Part shown: in pieces, positions 16,724-24,117 of the stretch
Numbering within the stretch: position 1 is the stretch's first letter
How the letters are laid out: every line of letters begins with the position of its first letter
From: CAZSAL01 sp964604825
GTDB lineage: Bacteria > Elusimicrobiota > Elusimicrobia > 2-01-FULL-59-12
Length of the DNA: 31,005 nucleotides
Reading direction: 5' to 3'
NCBI GenBank assembly: GCA_964604825.1
Contig: CAZSAL010000032.1
Location: 1-31,005 of the forward strand
Notes under the pieces: model-generated
Told to the model about the DNA's origin: nothing
Seen by the model: only the letters and a program-made list of their open reading frames with translations
Database searches by the model: none
Program-made: the position numbers and the translations under genes

Positions 16724-18653
16724 AAAATATCTTCCAGAAAATAGCCAGAAAAACAAAACCGGCCGTTATTATCAACAAATAATTCTGAACAAGGCCGGTC
16801 TGGATAGTACGCGCCATCGCGCCCATTCTACTGACAAACCGTCCGGTACCGTCCACAAAACCGTCCACAAAGGTATCATCGATCCAACCGTCCAGTTTCG
16901 AAAACCACTCGGTTGCCGCGCCGAATCCGTCCACGCCTATCTGATCCAGAACATCGTAATCGAATGAAGCGATTTTATCAGCCAGCCTCATTATCGGACG
17001 CACAAAAAGCGCCCAATAAATCTCGTCGATAAACCATTTGTTCCGGAAAAGGACGTATGCCGGACGGAAAACAGCGGCCAGGGTTTTGGGTTCGATCCAG
17101 CGGGCAAGGTAAATTCCATACCCCAGAATGATTCCCAATAACGCCGATGACGTGGCGATAACAGCCGCGATGCCGGATTCCCTGGTCTCGGAGATCCCCG
17201 GCATTTCCATAAGACGGTTAATCAAGCCGTTATGCAGGAGCAGCTTGCCTGCCACAACCGAAAGCGCCGCCAGGATCATCAAAGGGATAGTCATTGTCCA
17301 GGGAGATTCGTGGGCATGAGTGAAGCGTTCGCGATCCCGTGGTTCTCCCAGAAAAACCAGAGAGCAGGCGCGCATCATGTACAAAGCCGTCATGAATGCT
17401 CCCAGGCAGCCAAGCGCGAACAAGGCATGATGTTGCGTTCCATAGGCAGCGCCAAGAATCATTTCTTTGGAATAAAACCCGGCCAGCCCGGGGACTCCGG
17501 CGAGAGCGGCGGCGCCGATAAAGAAAGTGATTGTAGTTGTGACCATCTGTTTGGATAAACTGCCCATCTTCCATATGTCATTGGTGTGCACGGCATGTAT
17601 TACCGAGCCAGCGGCAAGGAATAAAAGCGCCTTGAACGCCGCGTGCGTGGTGAGATGGAAAAGCCCTGCGCCGTAGCCGGAAACCCCCAGAGCCATGACC
17701 ATATAGCCCAGTTGCGAGATGGTCGAATAAGCCAGAATTTTTTTGATGTCATCCGATGTCAGGGCGATTGTCGCGGCAAAAACAGCGGTTATCCCTCCCA
17801 CCCAGGCCACGATCTCCAATCCCTCCGGAGCGAGCATAAAAAAAGGATATGCCCTGGCCAGCAGGTACACACCTGCCGCAACCATTGTGGCGGCGTGGAT
17901 CAAAGCGGAGACCGGGGTGGGGCCTTCCATGGCGTCAGGCAGCCATACGTGCAAAGGGAACTGCGCTGATTTACCAATTGTGCCGCAGAAAATAAGCAGC
18001 CCTATGATCATAGCCAGACGGGGACTTACAGAGCCGTCCTGGAGATGGGTGGTAATTTGTCCGAAGTTGAAAGTCCCCATTACGGCAAAAATCAGCAGAA
18101 GCCCCGCATAAAATCCAAGATCTCCCAGCTTTGTGGTCAGAAAAGCCTTGTTGCCCGCACCCGCTGCCGCGTCACGCTCGAATTCAAAACCTATCAACAG
18201 ATACGAACAAAGACCCACGACCTCCCAGCAAACGAAGAATTGCAGATAGTTGTTCGCCACCACCAGCCCGAGCATCGAGAAGGTAAAAAAGGAAAGGTAG
18301 GAGAAGAATCGCTTGAATCTGGGAGAATCCCGCATATAACCGAGGGAATAGAACTGCACGAGGAAGCTTACGACCGTCACTACCAGCAGAAGAATAAGCG
18401 AGGGGCCATCCAGAAGCACGCCCACTTCGAACGGATAGATGCCTGCGGCGAACCAGGACCAGCTTAATTCAAAAGGCACCTTCAGCGTGCCGTTCAGATA
18501 CTGATGGAACAAACTTATGGACATGACCATGCTCGCGAACACTGCGGCGACGCCCAGCAGGGAGCCTTTCCACGGAAGCCAGCGCCCGAAAAAGAAAATC
18601 AGAATGGCGCCGGCCAGAGGGAACAGCGGAATCAGATACGCGTAATCAGCCAT
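16722..18653 (-). CDS. nuoL: NADH-quinone oxidoreductase subunit L
   Basis: Distal antiporter-like subunit of Complex I, 643 residues, with about 14 core membrane helices and a C-terminal part that in the family forms the long lateral helix reaching back along the membrane arm. Key segments are FFVCWEVVGLCSYLLIGFEFER, GTIGKSAQFPLHVWLPDAMEGPTPVSALIHAATMVAAGVYL (lysine and histidine of the proton path, about residues 225-265) and ILAYSTISQLGYMVMALG. It overlaps nuoK by eight bases. Confidence 0.97.
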   Translation of the reverse strand: MADYAYLIPLFPLAGAILIFFFGRWLPWKGSLLGVAAVFASMVMSISLFHQYLNGTLKVPFELSWSWFAAGIYPFEVGVLLDGPSLILLLVVTVVSFLVQFYSLGYMRDSPRFKRFFSYLSFFTFSMLGLVVANNYLQFFVCWEVVGLCSYLLIGFEFERDAAAGAGNKAFLTTKLGDLGFYAGLLLIFAVMGTFNFGQITTHLQDGSVSPRLAMIIGLLIFCGTIGKSAQFPLHVWLPDAMEGPTPVSALIHAATMVAAGVYLLARAYPFFMLAPEGLEIVAWVGGITAVFAATIALTSDDIKKILAYSTISQLGYMVMALGVSGYGAGLFHLTTHAAFKALLFLAAGSVIHAVHTNDIWKMGSLSKQMVTTTITFFIGAAALAGVPGLAGFYSKEMILGAAYGTQHHALFALGCLGAFMTALYMMRACSLVFLGEPRDRERFTHAHESPWTMTIPLMILAALSVVAGKLLLHNGLINRLMEMPGISETRESGIAAVIATSSALLGIILGYGIYLARWIEPKTLAAVFRPAYVLFRNKWFIDEIYWALFVRPIMRLADKIASFDYDVLDQIGVDGFGAATEWFSKLDGWIDDTFVDGFVDGTGRFVSRMGAMARTIQTGLVQNYLLIITAGFVFLAIFWKIF

Positions 18654-18951
18654 GAAGAAGGTTCATGTTCTCCGTAAAAACGCTTTTGATGTTGCGATAA
18701 ATGGCGAGCACCAAGGACAGTCCCACCACAGCCTCCGCTGCCGCTAGAGTTATTACAAAGAGGCTGAATCCCTGTCCCCAGACGTTGCCTGGATGCAGAT
18801 AATGATTAAAGGCAACAAGGTTGATATTGGCTGCATTGAACATTAGTTCTATAGACATCAGTATTCCAAGGATATTCCTCCGTGTAAGCACGCCGAAGAT
18901 CCCTATGCTGAAGACAACACCAGACAATGCAAGAATGTGATAAAGGGTCAT
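18646..18951 (-). CDS. nuoK: NADH-quinone oxidoreductase subunit K
   Basis: Small three-helix membrane subunit of 101 residues (the usual length) homologous to MrpC. The conserved membrane glutamates are present in GILMSIELMFNAANIN (near residue 36) and LAAAEAVVGLSL (near 72). Overlaps nuoJ by four bases (ATGA). Confidence 0.97.
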   Translation of the reverse strand: MTLYHILALSGVVFSIGIFGVLTRRNILGILMSIELMFNAANINLVAFNHYLHPGNVWGQGFSLFVITLAAAEAVVGLSLVLAIYRNIKSVFTENMNLLHG

Positions 18952-19454
18952 TTATCCTTCTGTTCCTGGCTGAAAAGAACCGCGCCTACGAGCGCAGCCA
19001 GCAATGCCAGAGAAACGGCTTCAAACGGAACGATCATTTCCCCAAGAAGCAGCCTGCCGATCGAAACGGAAGTCGGCATTAATCCGGGGGATTTAAAATG
19101 ATACGCGAAATATTTCTTAAAACCTTCTGCAAGGCCCGCACCTATGGCGATAGAAAGGATCATAGCCAGCAGCCACTGCTCGTTGACCTGCCTTTGAAGC
19201 GCTTCCACGGGCTGCTGTGAAAGCATGATCACAAAAAGCATGATGATCATGATCCCGCCGACATATACCAGGATCTGGCTTGCGCCAAGGAAATCCGCGC
19301 CGAGCATCACGAATATCCCGGCCACCAGCGCGAGAGCCATCACCAGCGCGATCGCGCTGTGAAAAACATTCTTCAGCAGAACAACTCCCAGCGCCGATAA
19401 AACCAGCAGGGCGCCGAACACGTAAAAAATCAGAGACATCAAATGGTGTTCCAT
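18948..19454 (-). CDS. nuoJ: NADH-quinone oxidoreductase subunit J
   Basis: Membrane subunit of 168 residues with five predicted helices. The conserved GASQILVYVGGIMIIMLFVIML segment (about residues 57-78), which includes the pi-bulge helix of Complex I, is clear. A second in-frame ATG at 19439 is possible. The gene begins directly at the nuoH stop codon with no spacer, exactly where nuoI would normally be inserted. Confidence 0.96.
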   Translation of the reverse strand: MEHHLMSLIFYVFGALLVLSALGVVLLKNVFHSAIALVMALALVAGIFVMLGADFLGASQILVYVGGIMIIMLFVIMLSQQPVEALQRQVNEQWLLAMILSIAIGAGLAEGFKKYFAYHFKSPGLMPTSVSIGRLLLGEMIVPFEAVSLALLAALVGAVLFSQEQKDK

Positions 19455-20555
19455 TTAATGGACCAGAACCCAGGCCCCTGTAAGGGCGATGTTTATAAAA
19501 GACCATGGCAGAAGAAATTTCCAGCAGAACTGCATCAGCCTGTCCACGCGCAGCCGCGGATAAGTCCAGCGAAACCATAAAAAGACGAACACCAGGACGG
19601 AGGTCTTAGCCAGGAACCACAGCCAGGAAGGTATAATCCCTCCCCTGACCCACAAACCATCTCCGCCGCCGAAGAACAAAGCCGCAGCCATGGCTGAGGC
19701 CAGAAAGACATAGGCGTATTCCGCCAGAAAGAAAAAAGCGAACTTGAGGCCTGAAAATTCGGTATGGAACCCGGCTACAAGTTCGGATTCAGCTTCCGGA
19801 ATGTCAAAAGGCGTGCGGTTCGTTTCCGCCACGGAACAAATAAGAAAAATCAGAAAGGAAATCTGGCCGATTACCGGGTAAAAAACAAACCACTTGGGAA
19901 AGAAATTGAACCAGCGCGCCTGCTGGGCCATGGTAATCAGCCTAAGATTCTGCGTTCCGTAGAGCATAAGGATCGGGACAACCGACAACACCCGCGGTAT
20001 TTCATATGAAACCAGCTGCGCCGCTGCGCGCACACCGCCCAGCATGGAGTATTTGTTTCCCGATCCCCATCCCCCCATCAAAATACCGATAACGGAAAGG
20101 CCGGAAATGGCGAGGATGAACAACACCCCAGTATCCAGATCAACGGGGACTATATCCCTGCCAAAAGGAACTGGCGCAAAGCAGATAAAGGCTGGGGCGC
20201 AGGCGGCAACCGGAGCAAGCCAATGTATCCAGCGATCCGCTCCCTGCGGTACGATATCTTCCTTAAAGAACAATTTTATCCCGTCGGCAATGGTCTGAAG
20301 GATTCCATACGGCCCTGTCTCCATGGGACCCAGCCGCGCCTGCATGAAGGCGGAAACCTTTCTTTCGGCATAAACCAGTATTATCGGTACAAGGCTGATC
20401 AATCCGATCAGCACGCTTGTCTGCACCAGCATGGTTATACCGTGAGCGGCAACAGGCGGCACGCCGTGCGCTTCAGCCCAGGCACGCAGGAGTGCAAACA
20501 GGCGCGCCAGGCATGGGCCAATCTCAAAATTATTCTGCCGCAAAAACGCGATCAC
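19455..20555 (-). CDS. nuoH: NADH-quinone oxidoreductase subunit H
   Basis: Membrane subunit of 366 residues that forms the quinone-binding chamber together with NuoB and NuoD. Conserved are LVYAERKVSAFMQARLGPMETGP (about residues 62-84), the IADGIKLFFKEDI loop and the NRTPFDIPEAESELVAGFHTEFSG acidic quinone loop near residue 250. The start is GTG at 20555, overlapping the nuoD stop as GTGA. Roughly 45 residues precede the first conserved helix. Confidence 0.97.
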   Translation of the reverse strand: MIAFLRQNNFEIGPCLARLFALLRAWAEAHGVPPVAAHGITMLVQTSVLIGLISLVPIILVYAERKVSAFMQARLGPMETGPYGILQTIADGIKLFFKEDIVPQGADRWIHWLAPVAACAPAFICFAPVPFGRDIVPVDLDTGVLFILAISGLSVIGILMGGWGSGNKYSMLGGVRAAAQLVSYEIPRVLSVVPILMLYGTQNLRLITMAQQARWFNFFPKWFVFYPVIGQISFLIFLICSVAETNRTPFDIPEAESELVAGFHTEFSGLKFAFFFLAEYAYVFLASAMAAALFFGGGDGLWVRGGIIPSWLWFLAKTSVLVFVFLWFRWTYPRLRVDRLMQFCWKFLLPWSFINIALTGAWVLVH

Positions 20556-21697
20556 CGGTCCACGTCCCCCAAAACGATATCAATGCTGCCCAAAATGGCG
20601 ATGACGTCCGCGACTTTCCATCCCTTGAGCGCTTCCTGCAGAATCTGCAGATTTATAAAGGAAGGTCCGCGGATGTGCATCCGGTATGGACTGGGGCTGC
20701 CGTCGGAAATCAGATAATATCCATGGTCTCCCCGTGGGCCTTCCAGATGCCCGTAGCTCTCTCCCGGCGGCACACGGTAAAACTTTGGCATCTTCGCCAT
20801 GGTGTCGCCAGGCTTGATCATGTCCAGCGCCTGTTCGACGATGCGCAGGCTCTGCCGGATTTCCAGGATACGCATCCAGTACCTTTCCCAGCAGTCACCA
20901 ATTTTCCCGACAGGCACGTCGAACTGAAATCTGGGATAAAGCCCGTATGGATCATCCCTGCGGACATCATATTTAAAACCCGAGGCACGCAGGTTCGGAC
21001 CGGTGAGGCCCCATGCGATCGCCATATCCGGCGGAATCATTCCGATATTCTTTGTCCGGTCCATAAAAATGGGGTTATAGGTAAGGAGCGTGTCGTATTC
21101 GTCGACATGTCCGTACATCTCTTTTGCGAAAACCCGGACCTTTTCCAGCCAGCCGTCAGGAGCATCCGCCATGACGCCGCCGATGCGGATATAGTTGTAG
21201 GTAATCCTTGCTCCGCAAATTTCCTCAAAAAGGTCCAGGACACGCTCCCGTTCGCGGCCGAAGGCAAGCAGAAAAGGAGTGAAAGCGCCAATATCAATTC
21301 CAAAGGTACCGATCAATACGCAATGTGAAGCGATCCTCTGCAGTTCCGCGATTATGATGCGGAGGAGGTCTGCGCGTTCTGGGATCTGAACACCAAGCAG
21401 TTTTTCCACCGCAAGGCAGAACGCCCAGTTGTTTGACATCGAAGCGAGGTAATCCAGGCGGTCTGTCAGGACGATTATCTGCGGGTAAGTACGTTTTTCC
21501 GCCAGTTTCTCCGTGGCACGGTGCAGGTAGCCTATATCCGGCTGAGCGCTTGTGACCAGTTCCCCATCAACCGTAATCGCCACACGCAAAACTCCGTGCG
21601 TGGAGGGATGCTGCGGCCCAAGGCTGATGAACATTCCCTTGGGAGGGGCCTCTTTCGGAAAAACTTCCGGCGCCTGTGAAGGAATCGAGGTTTCCAT
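20552..21697 (-). CDS. nuoD: NADH-quinone oxidoreductase subunit D
   Basis: The 49-kDa subunit (381 residues) of the peripheral arm, related to the large subunit of [NiFe] hydrogenases and forming the quinone site with NuoB. Seen are LGPQHPSTHGVLRV (quinone-binding His and the beta sheet), GYLHRATEKLAE, DRLDYLASMSNNWAF, ICGARITYNYIRIGGV and the C-terminal DIVLGDVDR. Start: ATG at 21697, one base after the nuoC stop (TAATATG). An ATG at 21727 is also open but its purine-rich stretch is too close. It is separate from nuoC, not fused as in E. coli. Confidence 0.96.
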   Translation of the reverse strand: METSIPSQAPEVFPKEAPPKGMFISLGPQHPSTHGVLRVAITVDGELVTSAQPDIGYLHRATEKLAEKRTYPQIIVLTDRLDYLASMSNNWAFCLAVEKLLGVQIPERADLLRIIIAELQRIASHCVLIGTFGIDIGAFTPFLLAFGRERERVLDLFEEICGARITYNYIRIGGVMADAPDGWLEKVRVFAKEMYGHVDEYDTLLTYNPIFMDRTKNIGMIPPDMAIAWGLTGPNLRASGFKYDVRRDDPYGLYPRFQFDVPVGKIGDCWERYWMRILEIRQSLRIVEQALDMIKPGDTMAKMPKFYRVPPGESYGHLEGPRGDHGYYLISDGSPSPYRMHIRGPSFINLQILQEALKGWKVADVIAILGSIDIVLGDVDR

Positions 21698-21698
21698 A

Positions 21699-22172
21699 TT
21701 AATCGTATCTGTCCGGTTTCGGCACATAATCCTTGCGCAGAGGATGTCCTTCCCAGTCTTCAGGAAGCAGAATCCTCCGCATGTTGTAATGGCCGGGAAA
21801 CTTTATGCCCATCAGGTCAAAGACTTCCCGCTCCTGCCAGTCGGCAGCAGGCCAGACACTGACCACGGAAGGAACTTCCGGATTAGCCCGGTCAGAAACC
21901 CTCACTTTTATGACGACCTTGGCTTTTATCGATGTTGATACAAGGTAATAAACCACATCGAAATAGTCTTTCAAGTCGACGGAAGTGACAAAAGAAAGGA
22001 AATCAAAATTGAGGCGGGAATCCGATTTCAAAAACAGACAAAGATCTACGAGTTTTCCCGGAGGAACCTGCAGATATAACTCGCTTCCACGCTTATACCC
22101 GGCATCCTGGGGAATTTCCACAACCTCCGGGAATTTCGCCTGAACTGCAGACAAGATTTCAGCGGAAGTCAC
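21699..22172 (-). CDS. nuoC: NADH-quinone oxidoreductase subunit C
   Basis: The 30-kDa peripheral subunit, 157 residues. The signature region WPAADWQEREVFDLMGIKFPGHYNMRRILLPEDWEGHPLRKDY is intact near the C-terminus. Start GTG at 22172, overlapping the nuoB stop as GTGA. It scaffolds NuoB and NuoD at the base of the peripheral arm. Confidence 0.96.
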   Translation of the reverse strand: MTSAEILSAVQAKFPEVVEIPQDAGYKRGSELYLQVPPGKLVDLCLFLKSDSRLNFDFLSFVTSVDLKDYFDVVYYLVSTSIKAKVVIKVRVSDRANPEVPSVVSVWPAADWQEREVFDLMGIKFPGHYNMRRILLPEDWEGHPLRKDYVPKPDRYD

Positions 22173-22699
22173 TCCACTATCCCCGCTTTCTGTTTTGCTG
22201 CGGCCAGCATGCTGTAACGCTGGATTTTCTTTTGCAGTTCAAGCACCCCCTGCTGGAGCGCTTCGGGGCGCGGAGGGCAGCCCGGCACGTAAATATCAAC
22301 CGGTATCACCTTATCTACCCCCTTACAGACCGAGTAGGCGTCATAATAGGGCCCGCCGGAATTGGAACACGACCCCATTGAAATCACGTAACGCGGTTCA
22401 GGCATCTGATGATAAAGAAGTTCGATCCGCGGGGCCATCTTCTTTGTCACCGTGCCGGCAATAATCATCAGGTCCGCCTGGCGCGGCGTTGGCCGGGGAA
22501 TGACTCCGAAGCGGTCAAAATCATACTTGCTGGCATAGGCTGACATCATTTCTATAGCACAACATGCCAGGCCGAATGTGAGAGGCCAGATGCTTGATTT
22601 CCGCGCCCAGTTGACAAACCAGTCCGCAGCAGTCAAAAGCACAGTGCCGCCGGGCATGTGCTCGACATAAAGCGGTCCCTTATCTAATAAGATTCCCAT
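22169..22699 (-). CDS. nuoB: NADH-quinone oxidoreductase subunit B (cluster N2)
   Basis: The 20-kDa (PSST) subunit, 176 residues, holding the terminal [4Fe-4S] cluster N2 that reduces quinone. All four ligand cysteines are seen: the adjacent pair in TFGLACCAIEMM, one in ISMGSCSNSGGPYYD and one in YVPGCPPRPEAL. So this end of the electron path is intact, although the subunit that normally feeds it (NuoI) is absent from the locus. Confidence 0.97.
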   Translation of the reverse strand: MGILLDKGPLYVEHMPGGTVLLTAADWFVNWARKSSIWPLTFGLACCAIEMMSAYASKYDFDRFGVIPRPTPRQADLMIIAGTVTKKMAPRIELLYHQMPEPRYVISMGSCSNSGGPYYDAYSVCKGVDKVIPVDIYVPGCPPRPEALQQGVLELQKKIQRYSMLAAAKQKAGIVE

Positions 22700-22705
22700 A
22701 ACCGG

Positions 22706-23065
22706 TTACGATTCCCACTTCAGCGCACCGCGCTTCCAGACATAAATAAGGCCCAGCAGCAGAACTGCAATGAACACGAGCATCTCTACAAACCCCATTA
22801 AACCCAGCTCTCTGAACGTCACCGCCCACGGATACAAAAATAGCGCTTCCACGTCAAAAACCACGAAGAGAAGGGCAAAAAGGTAAAAACGAATATCCGT
22901 TGGAACGTAAGGGGTGCCTACGGGTTCTACGCCACACTCATAGGCGATTTTCTGAACTTTATCCCCGCTTTTAAAGCGGATCAGAGAAGCAACAACAAGG
23001 CCGGCTGCGCAGAAAGCGCCGCTTAGCACGATGAAAATAAGAATATGGGCGTATTGACTCAGCAT
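22706..23065 (-). CDS. nuoA: NADH-quinone oxidoreductase subunit A
   Basis: Three-helix membrane subunit of 119 residues. The family segments KIAYECGVEPVG (with the redox-sensitive cysteine of the loop) and RFYLFALLFVVFDVEALFLYPWAV are both present. First nuo gene; its ATG lies six bases after ubiE, with AAGGG inside the end of ubiE as ribosome binding site. Confidence 0.97.
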   Translation of the reverse strand: MLSQYAHILIFIVLSGAFCAAGLVVASLIRFKSGDKVQKIAYECGVEPVGTPYVPTDIRFYLFALLFVVFDVEALFLYPWAVTFRELGLMGFVEMLVFIAVLLLGLIYVWKRGALKWES

Positions 23066-23071
23066 TTGTAA

Positions 23072-23827
23072 CTAACCCTTCGTTCCTTCAAAAATCGTTA
23101 CGATGCCGCCGTGCAGGCTGGTCCGGCTGACCTGTTTAAAACCCGCCGCGCTGAGTTTTTTCAGGATTTCTTCAGGCTCAAAAAATTCCTGAATGCTTTT
23201 TCCCAGATAATCCTGCGGCCAGGATTTTCCGCAAATCATCCGTCCTAACAACGGCAGGCCAAAGGATAAATGGAGTTCGTGTCCCCACCTGAGCAAAGGG
23301 GCCTTTGGCCGGCTGAATTCAAGATGCAGCGCTTTGCCGCCTGTTCTCAGTACGCGGGAGGTCTCTGCAAAGACGCGATCCAGGCGGCCTCGCAGATTTC
23401 TAAGCGCAAAAGCTGAAGTTATACATCCGAAAGAACGGTCGGAAAAAGGCAGCCGATCCGCTGATCCACAGATCCAGCGGATGGTTTTCTCATTGTCTTT
23501 CTGCCTGGCTATCACCAGCATCTTTTCGGAGAAGTCCAACCCTGCAACGGCATGTCCCGCTGCGCGCGCCAGAAACGCCAGATCACCTGTCCCGGTCGCT
23601 ATGTCCAGAACCTTCGCTCCCGGCGGAATACGCCGTACGAGGGAACGCCGCCAGGCCTTGTCGAGACCGAAACTTGCCAGCGCGTTGAAACGATCGTAAT
23701 TCGCGGCGATGCCGTCGAACATCGTCTTGACCGCCGCATAATGGTTTGAGGTATCCGAACTGTCTAGACCGACAGATGATTGCCTGCTATTGGAGGTCTT
23801 CCGATCCCAGAGTCTTTTTGCTTCCAT
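23072..23827 (-). CDS. ubiE: Demethylmenaquinone / 2-polyprenyl-benzoquinol C-methyltransferase
   Basis: Class I SAM-dependent methyltransferase of 251 residues that methylates the quinone ring, the last step of menaquinone synthesis (MenG) and a step of ubiquinone synthesis. Seen are MFDGIAANYDRFNALASFGLDKAWRR, the SAM site VLDIATGTGDLAFLA (about 73-87), DFSEKMLVIAR and the family motif ITSAFALRNL. The sequence alone does not say which quinone is used. Start: ATG at 23827 with AAGGTG seven bases upstream; this makes it overlap the end of the histone gene by 41 bases, in another frame. The next in-frame ATG (23722) would remove the conserved N-terminus. Confidence 0.93.
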   Translation of the reverse strand: MEAKRLWDRKTSNSRQSSVGLDSSDTSNHYAAVKTMFDGIAANYDRFNALASFGLDKAWRRSLVRRIPPGAKVLDIATGTGDLAFLARAAGHAVAGLDFSEKMLVIARQKDNEKTIRWICGSADRLPFSDRSFGCITSAFALRNLRGRLDRVFAETSRVLRTGGKALHLEFSRPKAPLLRWGHELHLSFGLPLLGRMICGKSWPQDYLGKSIQEFFEPEEILKKLSAAGFKQVSRTSLHGGIVTIFEGTKG

Positions 23828-23969
23828 CGGCTTTCACCTTATTAATTGACTCTTGGACCACGGTATTGATTTTGTTGGAAAGTGCTTCGATGTAATCGCC
23901 GCCTGTACGAAAGCCGGCTTCTTTTACCATTTTCTTAATTTTGCTAACTACTACCAGTGTTTCAGCCAT
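23787..23969 (-). CDS. Bacterial histone-fold protein
   Basis: Protein of 60 residues, basic and without signal peptide. The pattern is that of a single histone fold: helix 1 SKIKKMVKEAG (9-19), loop FRTGGD, long amphipathic helix 2 YIEALSNKINTVVQESINKV (26-45), loop ADGSKKT (47-53) and a short helix 3 GSEDL. The loop-2 Lys-Lys-Thr followed five residues later by Asp corresponds to the RKT...D element of archaeal histones and of short bacterial histones such as Bdellovibrio Bd0055. Arg is replaced by Lys and the loop seems one residue longer. Helix 3 is truncated, as in bacterial histones. It would dimerise and bind DNA. A perfect AGGAGG stands eight bases before the ATG and a TTGACA promoter upstream, so expression is probably high. 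Family call from reading only. Confidence 0.8.
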   Translation of the reverse strand: MAETLVVVSKIKKMVKEAGFRTGGDYIEALSNKINTVVQESINKVKADGSKKTLGSEDLQ

Positions 23970-24021
23970 TAGACTACCCTCCTAATTAATTAATATTGGC
24001 AATATTTCTAACAGAGCGCCC

Positions 24022-24050
24022 ACTTTACCATTCAATAAATAGCTTGTCAA
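24022..24050 (-). promoter_or_regulatory. Promoter of the histone-ubiE-nuo transcript
   Basis: On the minus strand a consensus -35 TTGACA (24045-24050) is followed after 17 bases by TAAAGT (24022-24027), four of six matching the -10. Expected start near 24015, giving a leader of about 45 bases ending in the AGGAGG of the histone gene. It lies in the 148-base gap after birA. A small hairpin, GCTAT/ATAGC at 24093-24105, lies between birA and this promoter. Confidence 0.6.
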
Positions 24051-24117
24051 ATTTTCTGAGCCCCCATTAAATGCATTCTAGTTGTTTTATCGGCTATCCA
24101 ATAGCTTAATTTCAACC

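Noticed and set aside
19440..19470. Hidden or degraded nuoI between nuoH and nuoJ
   Set aside because: The nuoH stop and nuoJ ATG are directly adjacent, so there is no room, and no ferredoxin-type Cys motif was seen in other frames of the locus.
20417..21328. Plus-strand open frame of 303 codons
   Set aside because: Antisense to nuoD and nuoH; no domain, no plausible start signals.
23072..23722. Shorter ubiE starting at ATG 23722
   Set aside because: It would remove residues ahead of the conserved YDRFN region, and the ATG at 23827 has a well-placed AAGGTG.
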